From the NCBI RefSeq assembly GCF_020740795.1, contig NC_067283.1, positions 57,567,966 to 57,631,965 on the forward strand: a DNA stretch of 64,000 nt, in the 5' to 3' direction. Source of the stretch: Apus apus. Taxonomy: Eukaryota > Chordata > Aves > Apodiformes > Apodidae. The notes beneath the pieces were generated by a model that was not told where the DNA came from, did not search any database, and worked only from the letters and a program-made list of their open reading frames with translations. Made by a program: the position numbers and the translations under genes. This document shows, piece after piece, positions 11,901 through 23,809 of the stretch (position 1 is its first letter; the number at the start of each line of letters is the position of its first letter).

Positions 11901-14806
11901 GCCTTGACAACTTTGTAGGAAAACTGGGATTTCTCTTCCATGCACTACTGTTTCTGAAAAACAGCCCATTCAAGTACCAGTTGTTCAGTGATTATCAGGT
12001 GTGTCCTTATAGGTGTTGAAACTCCTCATGATGTTTTGACCAAGTATTGGTCATGTTCTTATGCTTTTAGCATCAGAGGATGGATGTCAAAGTTCTGCTC
12101 AAGACAGAGATCTGGAAAGAATGGCTGAGGCACGCATAGACATCAAGAAGCTGCAGCAGCTGCTTGCTGGACAGCAGGTCAATCCCACAAAAGCATTGTG
12201 CAGTAAGTTTAACAGCTCTGCTTGCATACTACTGTTAAGGAGGAATTAAACCAGGTCCTTTTAGAATTACAAAGTTGAATACCCAGACTGACTAATATGG
12301 GTGTCTTCTTGTTGTCTTTAAGTTAGCATTTTATATTATTATTTTTAAGTGTGATTTTAAAAAAGACTTAAAACAAGGCCCCTAGTTTCTAGCAAAGAAA
12401 CTGAGATTTACTGACGTTTTTGTTTTGCTTTCTTTCCCCAGATGCTTGCTTATACTCATCACCAAATAGATTTTAATGCCAAAAGGTTTTTTATGCAGCT
12501 AGCATTTCTAACCATAGAAATGATGTTCTTCCTAGCAGAAGTCTATGCAGAGTTCTACATCCTATTTTGGTAATTCTGTATGCTTTTTCTGAGAACATCT
12601 GTGTGTTATGTTTAGTGCAAATGCTCTAAATTTCCCAAGGAACATTTAAATGGTAGGTACAGCATTATAGGCCTATACATTCCATATTTAGTTTTTGGTA
12701 TCATCTTTCATAGATTCTTTAGTAATGCTTCAAAGACCCTCAAAGAATTAAATATGACAGGGTAATGTAACTAGTCATCCCTCTGTCAGATGCTGCACCA
12801 CTTAGACATACACAGGTCTGTGGGGCCGGATGGGATATACCCAAGGATACTGAAGGAGCTGGTGGAAATGTACGCCACATTTGTCAACAGCCCTGGTTAA
12901 CCAGGGAGGTCCCAGATGACTAGAGGTCAGCAAATGCAATGCCCATCTACAGGAAGGTCTAGAGGGAGCATCTGGGGAGCTACACACCTGTCAGTCTCAC
13001 CTTGGTGCCAGGAAAGGTTATGGAACAGATCATCTTGAGTGCAATTATGCAGCACATGCAAGAAACCAGGTGCTGAGGCCCAGTCAGCATGGGTTCATGA
13101 AAGGCAGGTCCTGCTTGACCAACCTCATCTCCTTCTATGATGAGGTGACCTGCTTAGTGGATGAGAGAAAGGCTGTGGATATCATTTACCTGGACCTTAG
13201 TAAAACCTTTGACACTGTTTCCTGCAGCATCTTCCTGGAGAAACTGGCTAAATATGGCCAAGACCAGTGTACTCTTTGCTGAGTAAAAAAATGTCTGGAT
13301 GGCCAGGCCCGAAGAGTTGTGGTGAATGGAGTTAAATCCAGATGATGGCTGGTCACAAGTGGTGTTCTCCAGGGCTCAGTGTTGGGGCCCCCAGTATCTG
13401 TTTAATGTCTTTATCAGTGATCTGAATGAGGAGATTGAGTGCACCCTCAGTAAGTTTGCAGATGACATAAGTTGCTGAACTTGAGTCACAACCCCATGCA
13501 ACGCTACTGGCTTGGGGAGGAGTGGCTGGAAAGCTGCCTGGTGGAAAAGGACCTGGGAGTGTTGGTGGACAGCCAGCTGAATACGAGCCAGCAGTGTGCC
13601 CAAGTGGCCAAGAAGGCCAATGGTATCCTGGCTTCTGTCAGCAATAGTGTGGCCAGCAGGAGTAGGGAAGTGATTGTCCCCCTGTACTCAGCACTGGTGA
13701 GGCTGCACCTCGAGTACTGTGTGCAGTTCTGGGCCCCTCACTACAAGAAGGACATCGAGGGGCTAGAGCGAGTCCAGAGAAGGGCAACAAAGCTGGTGAA
13801 GGATCTGGAGAACAAGACTTAAAGAGGAGTATCTGCATGTTTAGTCTGGGGAGACCATATCACTCTCTACAACTACCTGAAAGGAGTTTGTAGTGAGGTG
13901 GGAGTTGTTCTCTTCTCCCTAGTAACAAGCAACAGGATGAGAGGAAATGGACTCAAGTTGTGCTGGGTGGGGGTTAGATTAGATATTAGAATGAACTTAT
14001 TCACTGAAGATGGTATCAGACACTGGAACAGGCTGCCCAGGGAGGTGGTTGAATCACCATCCATGGAGGTGTTTAAAGACGTGTAGATGTGGTGCTTAGG
14101 AACACGGTTTAGCATCCAGCTGGTAGAGTTAGGTTAATGGTTGGACTCGACTATCTTAAAGGTCTTTTCCAACCAATAAGATTCTGTGATTCCAAGTGGT
14201 AGAAGCATGGTATTGTGTCCTGGTTTGAGCCAAGATGAAGCCACTTTTCCTTTTACTGATATTATTTTTTCCTTCAATAAGGTCTCTTTTAACTAGCAGC
14301 AAGTGTTCAGTTAGTGGACTGATAACACTGGAATGTTTATGTTATTGCTGGGACTCCAAGGTCACGTCTTTACTCTGCCAGCTCAGATGCTACCAGGAGA
14401 TCGATGACCCCCCCCAGTAGGAGGCTGAATTAGACAGACAGCAAAACTGGCCAAAGACATTCCATTCCATATATTTACATAAGCTCAGAGGAAGGTCAGA
14501 GATCACAGAAGACAAATTCCCTCCTGCTTCTTCTTCCCTTTTCTCTCCCCCCCTACCTGAGTGGGTGTGGGAGGGGATCGAGAGCATTGTTATCGCTGGT
14601 TTAATTGCCAATCCTGAGTCAACTGTGACATATTGCTATGGTGGCATTCTGTAGAAGAGGTCCTTTTCAAGTATTTTTCATGTTTTAAACTAAATTTGTG
14701 GTTGTTTTTTTTTCTCGTTACAGATATTGTAAGTAAAAAAATTGTCCACTTCATCTTGCTCCATGAGGATGTTTCACTTCAGTATTTTATTCCAGCACTT
14801 GCCTGA
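8244..14806 (+). CDS. HUS1: HUS1 checkpoint clamp component (eight coding exons)
   Basis: HUS1 is the central subunit of the ring-shaped RAD9-HUS1-RAD1 (9-1-1) clamp, which RAD17-RFC loads at damaged DNA to promote TOPBP1-ATR-CHK1 signalling in the nucleus. Coding exons are 8244-8295, 8571-8698, 9232-9408, 9541-9648, 10571-10645, 11611-11710, 12071-12202 and 14724-14806. All introns are GT-AG and the 855 bases read through to TGA as 284 residues, against 280 for human as I remember it. Recognised segments include [16 protein letters not shown] (1-16), [90 protein letters not shown] and [16 protein letters not shown] at the C terminus. This covers the whole PCNA-like fold. The start has G at -3 in a GCCGCC context. 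Exons 1-2 are very GC-rich, later ones are not. The last intron holds a CR1 and a solo LTR. Confidence 0.96.
12782..14193 (+). mobile_element. CR1 LINE fragment in HUS1 intron 7
   Basis: The reverse-transcriptase part of CR1 ORF2 starts at a [17 protein letters not shown] segment near 12,820. It continues through a [22 protein letters not shown] segment split below for length: [10 protein letters not shown] then [12 protein letters not shown], with [12 protein letters not shown] after it (13,086-13,220), [12 protein letters not shown] sequence with stops near 13,370, and a thumb/C-terminal region at 13,472-13,822. The tail reads GGTCTTTTCCAACC, then ATTCTGTGATT at about 14,190. In-frame stops (for example 13,280) and frameshifts show it is dead. 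It is in the same orientation as HUS1 and closely resembles the copy at 52.2-54.0 kb. Confidence 0.93.
14211..14635 (+). mobile_element. Solo LTR with 5-bp target-site duplication (HUS1 intron 7)
   Basis: The LTR spans 14,216-14,630 (415 bp), beginning TGTCCTGGTTTGAGCC and ending CAACTGTGACA. That is the TG...CA ends of a retroviral LTR. It is flanked by identical TATTG copies at 14,211-14,215 and 14,631-14,635. A 5-bp duplication is typical of ERVL-class elements. No internal retroviral sequence remains, so this is a solo LTR left by recombination. It sits about 20 bp beyond the CR1 tail and about 90 bp before HUS1 exon 8. Its first bases match the LTR starts at 29,952 and 58,954. Strand is assigned from that shared start. 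Confidence 0.88.
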
Positions 14807-16560
14807 ATGTTTTGGAATCTCAAGTCATTTTCCGACCTGAGGTCTTTTCCACAAAGTCTGAAAACTTTCATGAGTTGCTGGAGTATTCTCATGATGTTAG
14901 AAGCAGTTATCAGATGGACATTAATTCCGTATTTATGAAATTATTCAAAATATCTCCTCATCCAGAAGACCACTTTTGTGAAGAGTTATGTGCTAAGAAA
15001 GACATAATGCTGGGGAGCTGGTGTATCAGCCTTATGGGGAGCAAAACTGAAATTTGTATGTGCTTTTGGGATGCTTTGAGTTGTTGTTGACAAATGCAAA
15101 GGTAGAATTGACCTGTGGCACTGCTTCTGGGTGTGTTCGGTATTGGACGATGCAGCTTCAAGATAAGAGATTTCTGATCAAGCTGTCATACCTCCATGGA
15201 GCAGGAGAGCCATCTTGGAGGGTTGATAGGTGGGTGTTTGCCTGGGCAGGTAAGCACAACACTCCTGAAGTGGTGGTGAATTGACTTCTGTTCCAGCAGT
15301 GATTTATACAGACTTGATGTGCTGGTTGTTGTGCAGCAGAAATGTCTCTGAGGCAGAGGAGCTTCCTTTGGCTGCCAGCACGTAATGAAATGTAACAGGT
15401 GCTAAGAAGCACCAACAGCTCAGCAGCGTCTGTTTGAACCTGGTTTTATCTTTTGATCTGACATGTTGCAACATACCTCAGTAGTTCTGCTAGTTCATGA
15501 ACTGATGTGTTAGGTCTTGGCCTAGAAGGATGAGATGAAGTCTGAATTACCTCATTAATGTAACAGGGAAGATCTCTGTTCAGGTACACAATATCATATG
15601 AGGTCATGTGTGAACACAGCAACTGGTGTGAAATAAAGGCCAAGTTATCTGTGGATCACATTTCTTCCCCTTTCCAATGGAAAGCATTGTATAACCTGTG
15701 TCATCATGGCATCAGACATGATGAGATAGCATCCAGACTCTGATGCTGAGCAGCCAAGAGCATGACTAAGTCTCACAGAGGGGAGTACTGCCCCTTCTTC
15801 TATTTCCTGGTTATCTTCTGAGGCCTTTTCCTCCTTTATCCTGTGTGATTGTATTTGCTATCCAGCCATTTTCCATATAGCCCTTGGTGTTCCTCAGGGT
15901 TTTGAGTATCTTCTGAAACTTCTTGTTTTAGAAAGAGTGATTTTTTGCTGCCAAATGGAACAGGGAGTTTCTGGTACACAGTAACTCTTGTATTGGTCAG
16001 AAGTGTTTGGCTTGCTATTTTTTAAAGGGGCACTGAAGTTAGGAGAGAAACTAATTTTTCTGTTCTTGCAGATGTAAATGGTTGAGAAGGCTGAAGGAGA
16101 GGCAGAGACCTAGATATGTTATGCTTCATTGCTTCTTCCACCATTTCTATCAGACTAACCAGCAAGCATCTTCCAAATCCTGTTAATTTTCATGGGAAAC
16201 TGCAATTACCAAAATGGTCTGTGGAAGATGGTAGTAGCTGTACAGCTGGATGCAGCAATTGCATGTTGAGAGGTGTGTGGTAAATATTCCTGGATTTTCT
16301 CCTGAGAGGGGAAAAACTGTCAGAGTATGATATAAATAAAGCATGCACTATGAAAGCAGGATTTGAAAACTTGGGATTTTCTCCTTTGAAAATGTGTTCT
16401 GCATAAGCTGATGGAAATGCTTGTTTCTGGTGTAGCATAAAAACTAGTGACAATGGGTCTCAGCTCTGCAGGCTTTATGATTGCTATTTTTCCAAAGAGA
16501 TTGGAACTTATAATTGCAAAAAAAAGTGGCTTTTTGTTTGTTTGTTTTTAATAAAAAATA
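14807..16560 (+). other. HUS1: HUS1 3'UTR and downstream flank, candidate poly(A) signals
   Basis: No further coding sequence follows the HUS1 TGA. AATAAA motifs lie at 15,632-15,637, 16,335-16,340 and 16,550-16,555. Sequence alone does not show which is used; the first would give a 3'UTR of about 0.85 kb and the second about 1.55 kb. ORFs in this stretch carry no family features. Confidence 0.5.
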
Positions 16561-16799
16561 AATGACAGTAGGAGTAATGCTGGCACAGATCAAGACTGTC
16601 CAGTGAGATGTCCATTTCATAGTCTTGAGGGGAGGCAGCCAGATGGACCAACAGAGGTGAAGTCTCTCCAGCCCCCCTGCACTGCTTTCTTACCCTTCCC
16701 ATCTAAATAAAGCACAAGGATACAGCTCAGCCTTGCCATCCAGTTGATGCATTCATGCTGATCAGATGGAAAATAATACTTTTTCAGGTTTGAACCTGC

Positions 16800-18270
16800 T
16801 GTCATCTGTGAATCCAGCTGTCAGAGCCCTGGGGGCAGTATAGGGCCTTAATTGCCCTCAGCCACCTCACCAGGGACCCTTATCTACCCCACCCCATCCG
16901 TGGGCCCACAGATCCTGTTTCCGCTCACGCTGTGGCATCCTGTACTCCCCTAACCCATGCTGTAGGTGGGCCTGGGCCCAGCCCTGTTCCTGAATTGGTG
17001 TTTGGATTTCCTGCATTTGCTTCAGAGGGGAGCTGTTGCTCTCACCACCTGGTTCTGCTTGCCTGGTTTAGGTCCTGCGGGCCTGTGCCCCAGCTGTAGA
17101 GGTACTTCCTAGCCTGCATTGTGGGCAACCTCTGCTCTTGGCTCCTCCTCACTCCTGGAACAGCCTTTCTCTTGCTGATCTCTGTAACACCAATAATGAG
17201 AGGAACTATTTCTCAGTAGCAGCCTTAGCTGATTCCACATGACAAACCAATTGTTTTATGCCAAAAAATGCTTGTGGTGGCTTAAGCCACCAAGAAAAAA
17301 CAGTTACAAGCCACTAGTGGGACTACAAAATAACTGTAGGACCATCCAGGTTCTCTCAAACACTTTGTTCTCCTAGTGTGAGTTTCTGTTACTGGATGTT
17401 AGGAGTAGCCACCACCTCCAGCAGCTCTGGCCCAGGACTCGTGCACAGCTACTGGAGCCCAACCTCAGGTACCTGGGTAGCAGGAAAGTGTATGTGCTTG
17501 GCTGAGGGATGTAGGTGCTGCTTCCCCACTTGCAGGTTCAACCAGCAGTGAAGCTGAGCGTGTGTTCCAGAGACATGTACGGGCACCTTCAGGACACCGA
17601 CATGGTTGGCCACAGGCTGCTGCAGACAAGCCGTGCCTGCAACTTAATCTACAGACCAGCACGAGCAGCCACATCCCCTTCTCTTAATCTGTCAGAGACA
17701 AAAGGTCAGTAGTACAGGCACACACGCAATGTTCTCTAGATTCAGAAGCACGTACACGTTTGCAGTTCCCTCGAGTACCGGCACTGTCTGCCTGCAACCT
17801 CTGCCTAGATCCTCCCCTTCTTACCTGTCCCATGGATGCCCTGTTTGCTGGCTCATCCAGGTCAGTGCTTACTAGCAAACATGCAGCAATCACACTTGTC
17901 CCACAGGCATCCCATACTCATGGGTCCATCTAGGTATAAGCACTGACCCTTTGCCTGCCTGATAATGCAGCCCTGACCCAGGCCCTCATCCTCCCTGGCT
18001 CATCCAGCTTAAAGATTGGTCCGTGCACACCTGGTTTGGGGAACATGCAGATGCCCCACCACCAGCCAGCACCAGCTCCACAGGCTGTGCCCTGTGGTCC
18101 TGCTCCAGCCACCGGCACCGAGCCCTGCACCTGCCTCATGCCAGTTTGCCCCAATACCTGATTTTTGGGACATGCAGCATTCCCACCCCAGAGGCTGGAA
18201 CCCCCACACTCGCTTCAGTAACTGCCACTACAGCACCTGGCTTGTGGCAATCTCAGGCACAAATACAGGT
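16800..18270. other. GC-rich anonymous block, possible unclassified repeat
   Basis: Composition changes from AT-rich flanks to a GC-rich, pyrimidine-heavy stretch with recurring CTCATCCAG, CCATCTAGG and CCAGCACCAG-like words. No ORF on either strand has domain features. It runs directly into a CR1 fragment at 18,270. It could be an old LTR or other repeat that I cannot name, or a local GC-rich segment. Confidence 0.3.
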
Positions 18271-18450
18271 TTGGTGGAGAATGGATTGAGAAGAGCCCTG
18301 AGGAGAAGGACTTGGGGTAGCTGGTTGATGACAAGCTCAACATGAGCTGGCAGTGTGCGCTTGCAGCCCAGAAAGCCAACTGCATCCTGGGCTGCATCAA
18401 AAGAAGTGTGGCCAGCAGGTCGATGGAGATGATTCTGCTGCTCTATTCGT
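18270..18450 (+). mobile_element. Short CR1 LINE internal fragment
   Basis: About 180 bp match the CR1 ORF2 region that reads [16 protein letters not shown], then [16 protein letters not shown] and RSVASRS in other copies. Here it is visible around 18,295-18,430, with AACTGCATCCTGGGCTGC as a marker. There is no 3' tail: the match ends near 18,450, just before an A run and a TA-rich microsatellite. Confidence 0.8.
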
Positions 18451-18474
18451 GTTACTTTAGAAAAAAAAACCTTT

Positions 18475-18519
18475 ATGTGTGTGTATATAGATATATATGT
18501 GCATAGATATATATATAAT
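18475..18519. repeat. TG/TA microsatellite
   Basis: A short alternating stretch, TGTGTGTGTATATAG followed by ATATATAT units, interrupted by a few bases. It lies directly downstream of the CR1 fragment. Confidence 0.75.
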
Positions 18520-21500
18520 TAATGCCATAGCAATTCAGAGTGAAATTTTGATTAGAAAAAGAAAACAATAGAGGGTGCTAAAGAGCTGTGAGAAACAAAG
18601 CTAGGAACAAGTAATGGACCTCATTTGACACTTGTGAGTGGGTGTGATTTTTTTATAGTCTTTCATAAATGACATTTCTCAAATGGGCAGGTTGCCAGTG
18701 ACTAAATGTGAGACTGGAATTTTTTAAACTTTATAAGCTATGGAAGAAATATAATTTCTAGAGCAAGCATCATGAATGACCTGGGTCAAATAATTTAGGC
18801 ACAGGACCTGAGAGATGCTGAACTCAAATGAATTAAGTGGCTAAATACCTTACGGTATCTGGACTTAAGCCTCTCTGTGCTTCAGTGCTTCATCTGTCAA
18901 ACAATCCTTACAGTGTTAGGGTGAGTGCAATAAGTGGCAAATAAATGCATGAAGTATTTCTGGTGCATTTGGCTTCTCTGACGGAGGCCTAAATCTAAAT
19001 TCTAGACTTCAGTTCATTGATATTTAATCAGGGACATCTTTATTCACATGCGTATCTCTGTGAATAATAAGAGAAACAAACTGTGTGAATGTGTGTAGGC
19101 TGCTGCCATAAATGTTTGGCTCCCCTCACTTCAGGTGAGGATGCGTGTTCAACTCATAGTTAAATAATAACTAATTAATATCTCACTTTGTGATGTACAG
19201 TTGATGACAATCTGAAGCCTAATTTATTGCAGTTCACTAAAGGAATGTTGGACTTTCCCAGTTTTCATACCAAGTCACTGGCTAGTTAGTTGATTTTTCT
19301 TAGACTTAACAGATTTAAAGGCTGTATTCTATAAGCTTGTATGCTTTACTGTCATGTCATGTAACTGTAACTATATAACAGATATAACTATATGACAAGC
19401 TGGACCCCCCAAGTAGTTCACTCTGGTATTCAAGAATCAGTCCTCCAGCTAAATGTAAGCATTCAAATGCCAGGTGTCCTTTCCAAAAAATGGAAACAGA
19501 AAGCAAAAACTTGTCTCATGTTATACAAGTAGAAGTTAAATCACACTCAGAACATTTTAAGTGGTGTCCAGTCATGTGTTGGCATTTGTGTAACTTGCAG
19601 CAAAAACTGGGAACAATTTTAGCCTTTGTTTAGTAATTACTAAAAAGAAAATATGTACTTACCACTGTCACTTTGGTAAATTTATCACTCCTCAAAAAAC
19701 GTAGAAGCAAACTAGCAAATAAAGAAATATGATTAGATATTATTATTATGTGAAGTAGTATGGAAAAATTTGTATCCAGATCTTAGACTTCATAGCAGCG
19801 CATAAATATCTGTGAATTTATAGTGGTCAGGTCTCAAGCTGGCATAAATCAGCTTAGTTAATTTGAAATCAGCAGTTATGCCAATTTATGCCAGTTGAAA
19901 CATACAGCTCTGTGATGCTTTCAGTAATTCAGATCAGAGAGATCATCTGCCAGTGACAGAGGAACTGAGATCTTCATAGATCTCAGTTGCTTCATTTCTT
20001 TTGGAAGCTGAAAATAAATCCCCAGTTCCAGTCACAATGTTTGAATTTCCAGAATGCGCTGATGTTTCTGATGAAGACACAAACATCAACATGCCACTGC
20101 ATGGGGTCCTGTTCTGATTTGGCTTGGCTTCCACTCCACCAGTGGTTGCTATGTGATTTGTCTGTGAGCCTTTGTGGCTTCAGCATACAACTGGGTGTTA
20201 GCAGAATGGATGGCACACGGTTCCTCTAGAGCAAAATTGCAGCAGTTTTCATAGACAAAAAAAGTTGCAGAGCACGTGCCTCAGGCCCAGGCTAGTGCAC
20301 TGAACAAGATCAAGCAGACCCGCAGTTACCAAAGGTTTTCCCACTGCTCTGAGGCAGGGCTGCTTCCTTGGGGCTGGGACTTGGTGAAGTGCTTGTATTT
20401 CAGGAGGTGGTACTGATCCCTGCAAAGCTTGTCTCCCTGGAGGTGGCTCAGATTGATGGAGTCGAGATTCAAGAGGACATTTTGGATGGGAGGGATGCTT
20501 TCAATAATGTAGGATTAGAGATGTGGGGCACGTGACATGTTTGTTGCTTCATTCTAGTCTGAAAATACTTCTTTTTTAGGAGGCAATCCATATTTCAGAA
20601 GTTCAAATCTCTACCTTTAAGGAAGTACAGATAAGGAAGGATATTATGGTTCATTAAATTTCTGCCATGGAGCCATGCTGAATCCAAGTCTTTCCAGAAA
20701 TAATTACCAGATTTCTATCTTTTGGCCTGCTTCATGTAGTGCAGGAATATAAGCTCCAGCCCTCCAGGCGGGGGTTGTAGCATTGTCCAAATTTTGGCTA
20801 CAGCTTCAGTGCTCCAGTGCTCCAGTCAGCCAGAGGATAGAAAATCAAAGTGTCCTGCATCCATAACTGATGTTGTTAAAGGCAATTTCTGTACTGGTTT
20901 TGAATTCTTAGAGAACAAGTGTCATTACAGTGACCCTTTCATGTCTGCCTTATGGTCTCTCTTTCTTGGGATAGGCAAAGGGTTTTGAACTTACATTATA
21001 TGTATCATATCAAGGTACATTCAGGACAGTTTCTGTGAGTGAGCTTCCTTTCTGAGCCTTTGAACATTTTCTCTCATTTGCAAGTTCACAATCTGACTCT
21101 TTAAAGCTCAAGTCTCAGTTAGTGAAAATCTGTAAGTTTCCGTGAGAGAAATTACAGTTTGCATCAGATGGGTCCTGAAATACTACAGCAGCACGTAAGA
21201 TAGTGAAGGCAGATAACAGGCCTCTTATAGGGGGAATGAGTGATTAACTCCCTCAAGTATGTTTTATGTTCCTACAGTTGCCAATATTTTAACAAAAGAG
21301 CATCACAAAAATGTATTTCCTTGATTCTGCAATAGCCTGTGAGTTGCAGAGGATGTCTATATTTACAGAGAGGAGAGAGGAGGCTGCAGGGACCATATTA
21401 ATTTTGATTTTTCTTTCACACAAAAGCAATTTCTTACAAGTAGACTAGTTGACAAATGAGTTTCTCTTTGACTACTTTGTGCTGGTGACATGGAGATCGC

Positions 21501-22640
21501 ACCATATACTAACAGGGTTCTCCATCTGATCACCACCACTGCGGGCATGGAGTAGAGAGACGTAGTCCTTCCCTTTGGACTTGCTATGTTCTGAAGTGCA
21601 AAACACCCACACAATATAAAAGTGGGTGACTTGAATCTATAGGGTGTTGCTTTTTTCAAAGGAGTTCCACATCTTGGTTTCTAGCCCAGTTCAAGCATAT
21701 GCTTAGGAAGTCCACTGATTTTAATGAGAGTAACAGAACACTTGAAGTTCAGGATGATTTTATTGCCAGGCTGAATACTTTGCCAAATAAGGTCCTAAAA
21801 GACTTCAGCATGGAAGTTCAACATCATCTTTGGTATAATTTTCCTCATTTTTCAAATGTAAACCACACACGCAGACTTGACTGAAAGAATATTACCAGAT
21901 GGTGATGTCACTTTTGTAAAGAGCTTTCACAAGAATAAGATTCCCCAGGGAGCTGTAACACATACAGCAGAACTCACTGGTGAGTATCTTGTCTGCAGCA
22001 GGTCCTGTGGTGTCACAAATGCCCCTGAGAACTGCTGCTTGAGCAGTGCTGGCTTTCCTGCTCTGAAGAGAGGCTCTGAAGCTGTTATGGAAGTAGGGAA
22101 CACTGGAAGAGATTTCTGCTCCTGAGCCTGGAATTTTGACCTATTCAATTTTTGTCAAGATTCAGTTGCATTATATAAATAGAATTATGTAATGCCTTAT
22201 TTAAAGACTGAATGGAACTGTACTGTAATATATCTCAAACCCCAGTGGTTTTCCTGCAATATTGCCTAACAGTCTCTAGGCTTCTTAAGTCATCTGCCAT
22301 ATATTCACAGAAGATGGAAGCTTTCATCTTGGAGATACGTGAAGTAGCTGAATTATTGAAAAATCTCACTGATTATGCAGCACTTGTGATATTGAATGTG
22401 TTTTACAAAGTCTGCTTTTTATTCCAGCCAAACTTGTTCAAATCAGGAGATTATTTTCTACTGTTCTCACTGACACTTCATGTCTGGCTATAATTTTTAT
22501 CCTGAAAATTAGCATTCAGTCCATTTTGGTTTTATTAATGAGAAATTCTTCTCTCTGTTTACTGAGGCCATTGCTTGTTTATTTGAAGCTTGTTGCACCC
22601 ATCCTATTTTGTGACTGCACAGCACAGTGCCTTCAGACAC
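18520..22640. other. Intergenic, AT-rich, no gene recognised
   Basis: No splice-flanked exons, tRNA or element termini were recognised. On the minus strand from about 20,420 down to 19,940 there is a protein-like stretch, interrupted by stops, that includes SETSAHSGNSNIVTGTGDLF. Its family is unknown (see findings). Confidence 0.4.
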
Positions 22641-22644
22641 TGCT

Positions 22645-23475
22645 AACAGATCTGGGCAAAACAGACTCAACTTGGGGAAAAAAATAAATAAATTAATTTC
22701 ACACTAATCAAACACACCCAGGACAGAGACAACACACAGAGCACGGCTTACATATGTTAACCCCCCCTCCCTCCTTCCTGGGCCCAAATCCCTTTGTTCC
22801 CAGTTTCTCTCCCTCCTTCCCCCCAGCGGCACAGGGGGACAGGGATGGGGTTTAGAGTCAGTTCACAGGCTCGTGGTTCCTGCTGCTCCTTCCTCCTCAG
22901 GAAGAAGGATTCCTTACAGTTCTTCCCTGCTTCCCCATGGGGTTCCTCCCATGGCAGAGAGTCCTCCACCAACCTCTCCTTCATGAGTCCTTCCCACGAG
23001 GTCCGGAGCTGCTCCAGCCTGGGCTTCCCACAGAGTCAGGGGCTGCTTCGGGAACAGCCACCTCCCCTGGCCCTGGGTTCTCCATGGCTGCAGATCCAAG
23101 TCCACAAGCTGCAGCTCCACATTCACCCCTCCTTGCGCCTTTGGGGGATGCTCCACTGTGCAGGGGAACAGCCTACCATCTTGCCATGGGATGCAGGGAA
23201 ACTTCTCCTAGAGCACCTCCTTCCCCTTCTTCCTCACCAACTTCAGGATCTCTACTCCAGCACTGCGCTGCCTCTCCGGCTCCACTCCTCCCTTGCTCTC
23301 TGCTCAGCTCTTATCTCAGTTCTTTCATGTGTTAACTGAGGCGCATCTATTGTCCCTCTAATGGCTCCTTGGCTGGGTTTGGAGCAGGGGGAGCTTCTCA
23401 GCTTCTTACCGGAGCCACCCCTGGGGCCTTTCCCCTGCTATCAAAAATCCCGCCAAACCAAATCTGTATAAGGGG
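22645..23475. mobile_element. Probable avian ERV/LTR-derived repeat
   Basis: A GC-rich block starts near CTCAACTTGGGG and an A-rich run at about 22,665. It continues through a C-rich stretch, CAGCGGCACAGGGGGAC, several CTCCAGCCTGGG / CTTCCCAC words, and CTTCTCAGCTTCTTACCGGAGCCACCCC. It ends near CCTGCTATCAAAA and CCGCCAAACCAAAT. From memory, this order matches a common bird interspersed repeat associated with endogenous retroviruses. No intact gag, pol or env and no clear flanking duplication are visible. The long ORFs here are compositional. Strand and class are unresolved. Confidence 0.55.
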
Positions 23476-23809
23476 CAAGATGAAACTCTGCAATAGATTG
23501 CACAAGAGAAGAAGCCAGGGTTGATTTGTAGTAGTACTCTGAAAATACACCAAGGTACACCACCCTAATAGAAAGCTGATCTTCTCCTGGTGATAGTTTT
23601 GTTCCATCCTAATGCAGATTAAAATGTCTATATCTATGTCAGGGATTTTCTAGTGAAAAGTTCTAGTATCTTGCCATCAAGGCCAGACCAGGAGTTGTCA
23701 TATAGTTCACTGACTACAGACCAGGTGAGTTGATGATATGCAAATGAGCAGTTTTGTCAGAGGTCCCCCCTATAACACGATCTAGGCATAATTTTATCTG
23801 GCGGTAAAT

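Noticed and set aside
22794-23339. 181-residue Ser/Pro/Leu-rich ORF
   Set aside because: It lies wholly within an ERV-like GC-rich repeat, has no domain, and is matched by overlapping ORFs in other frames.
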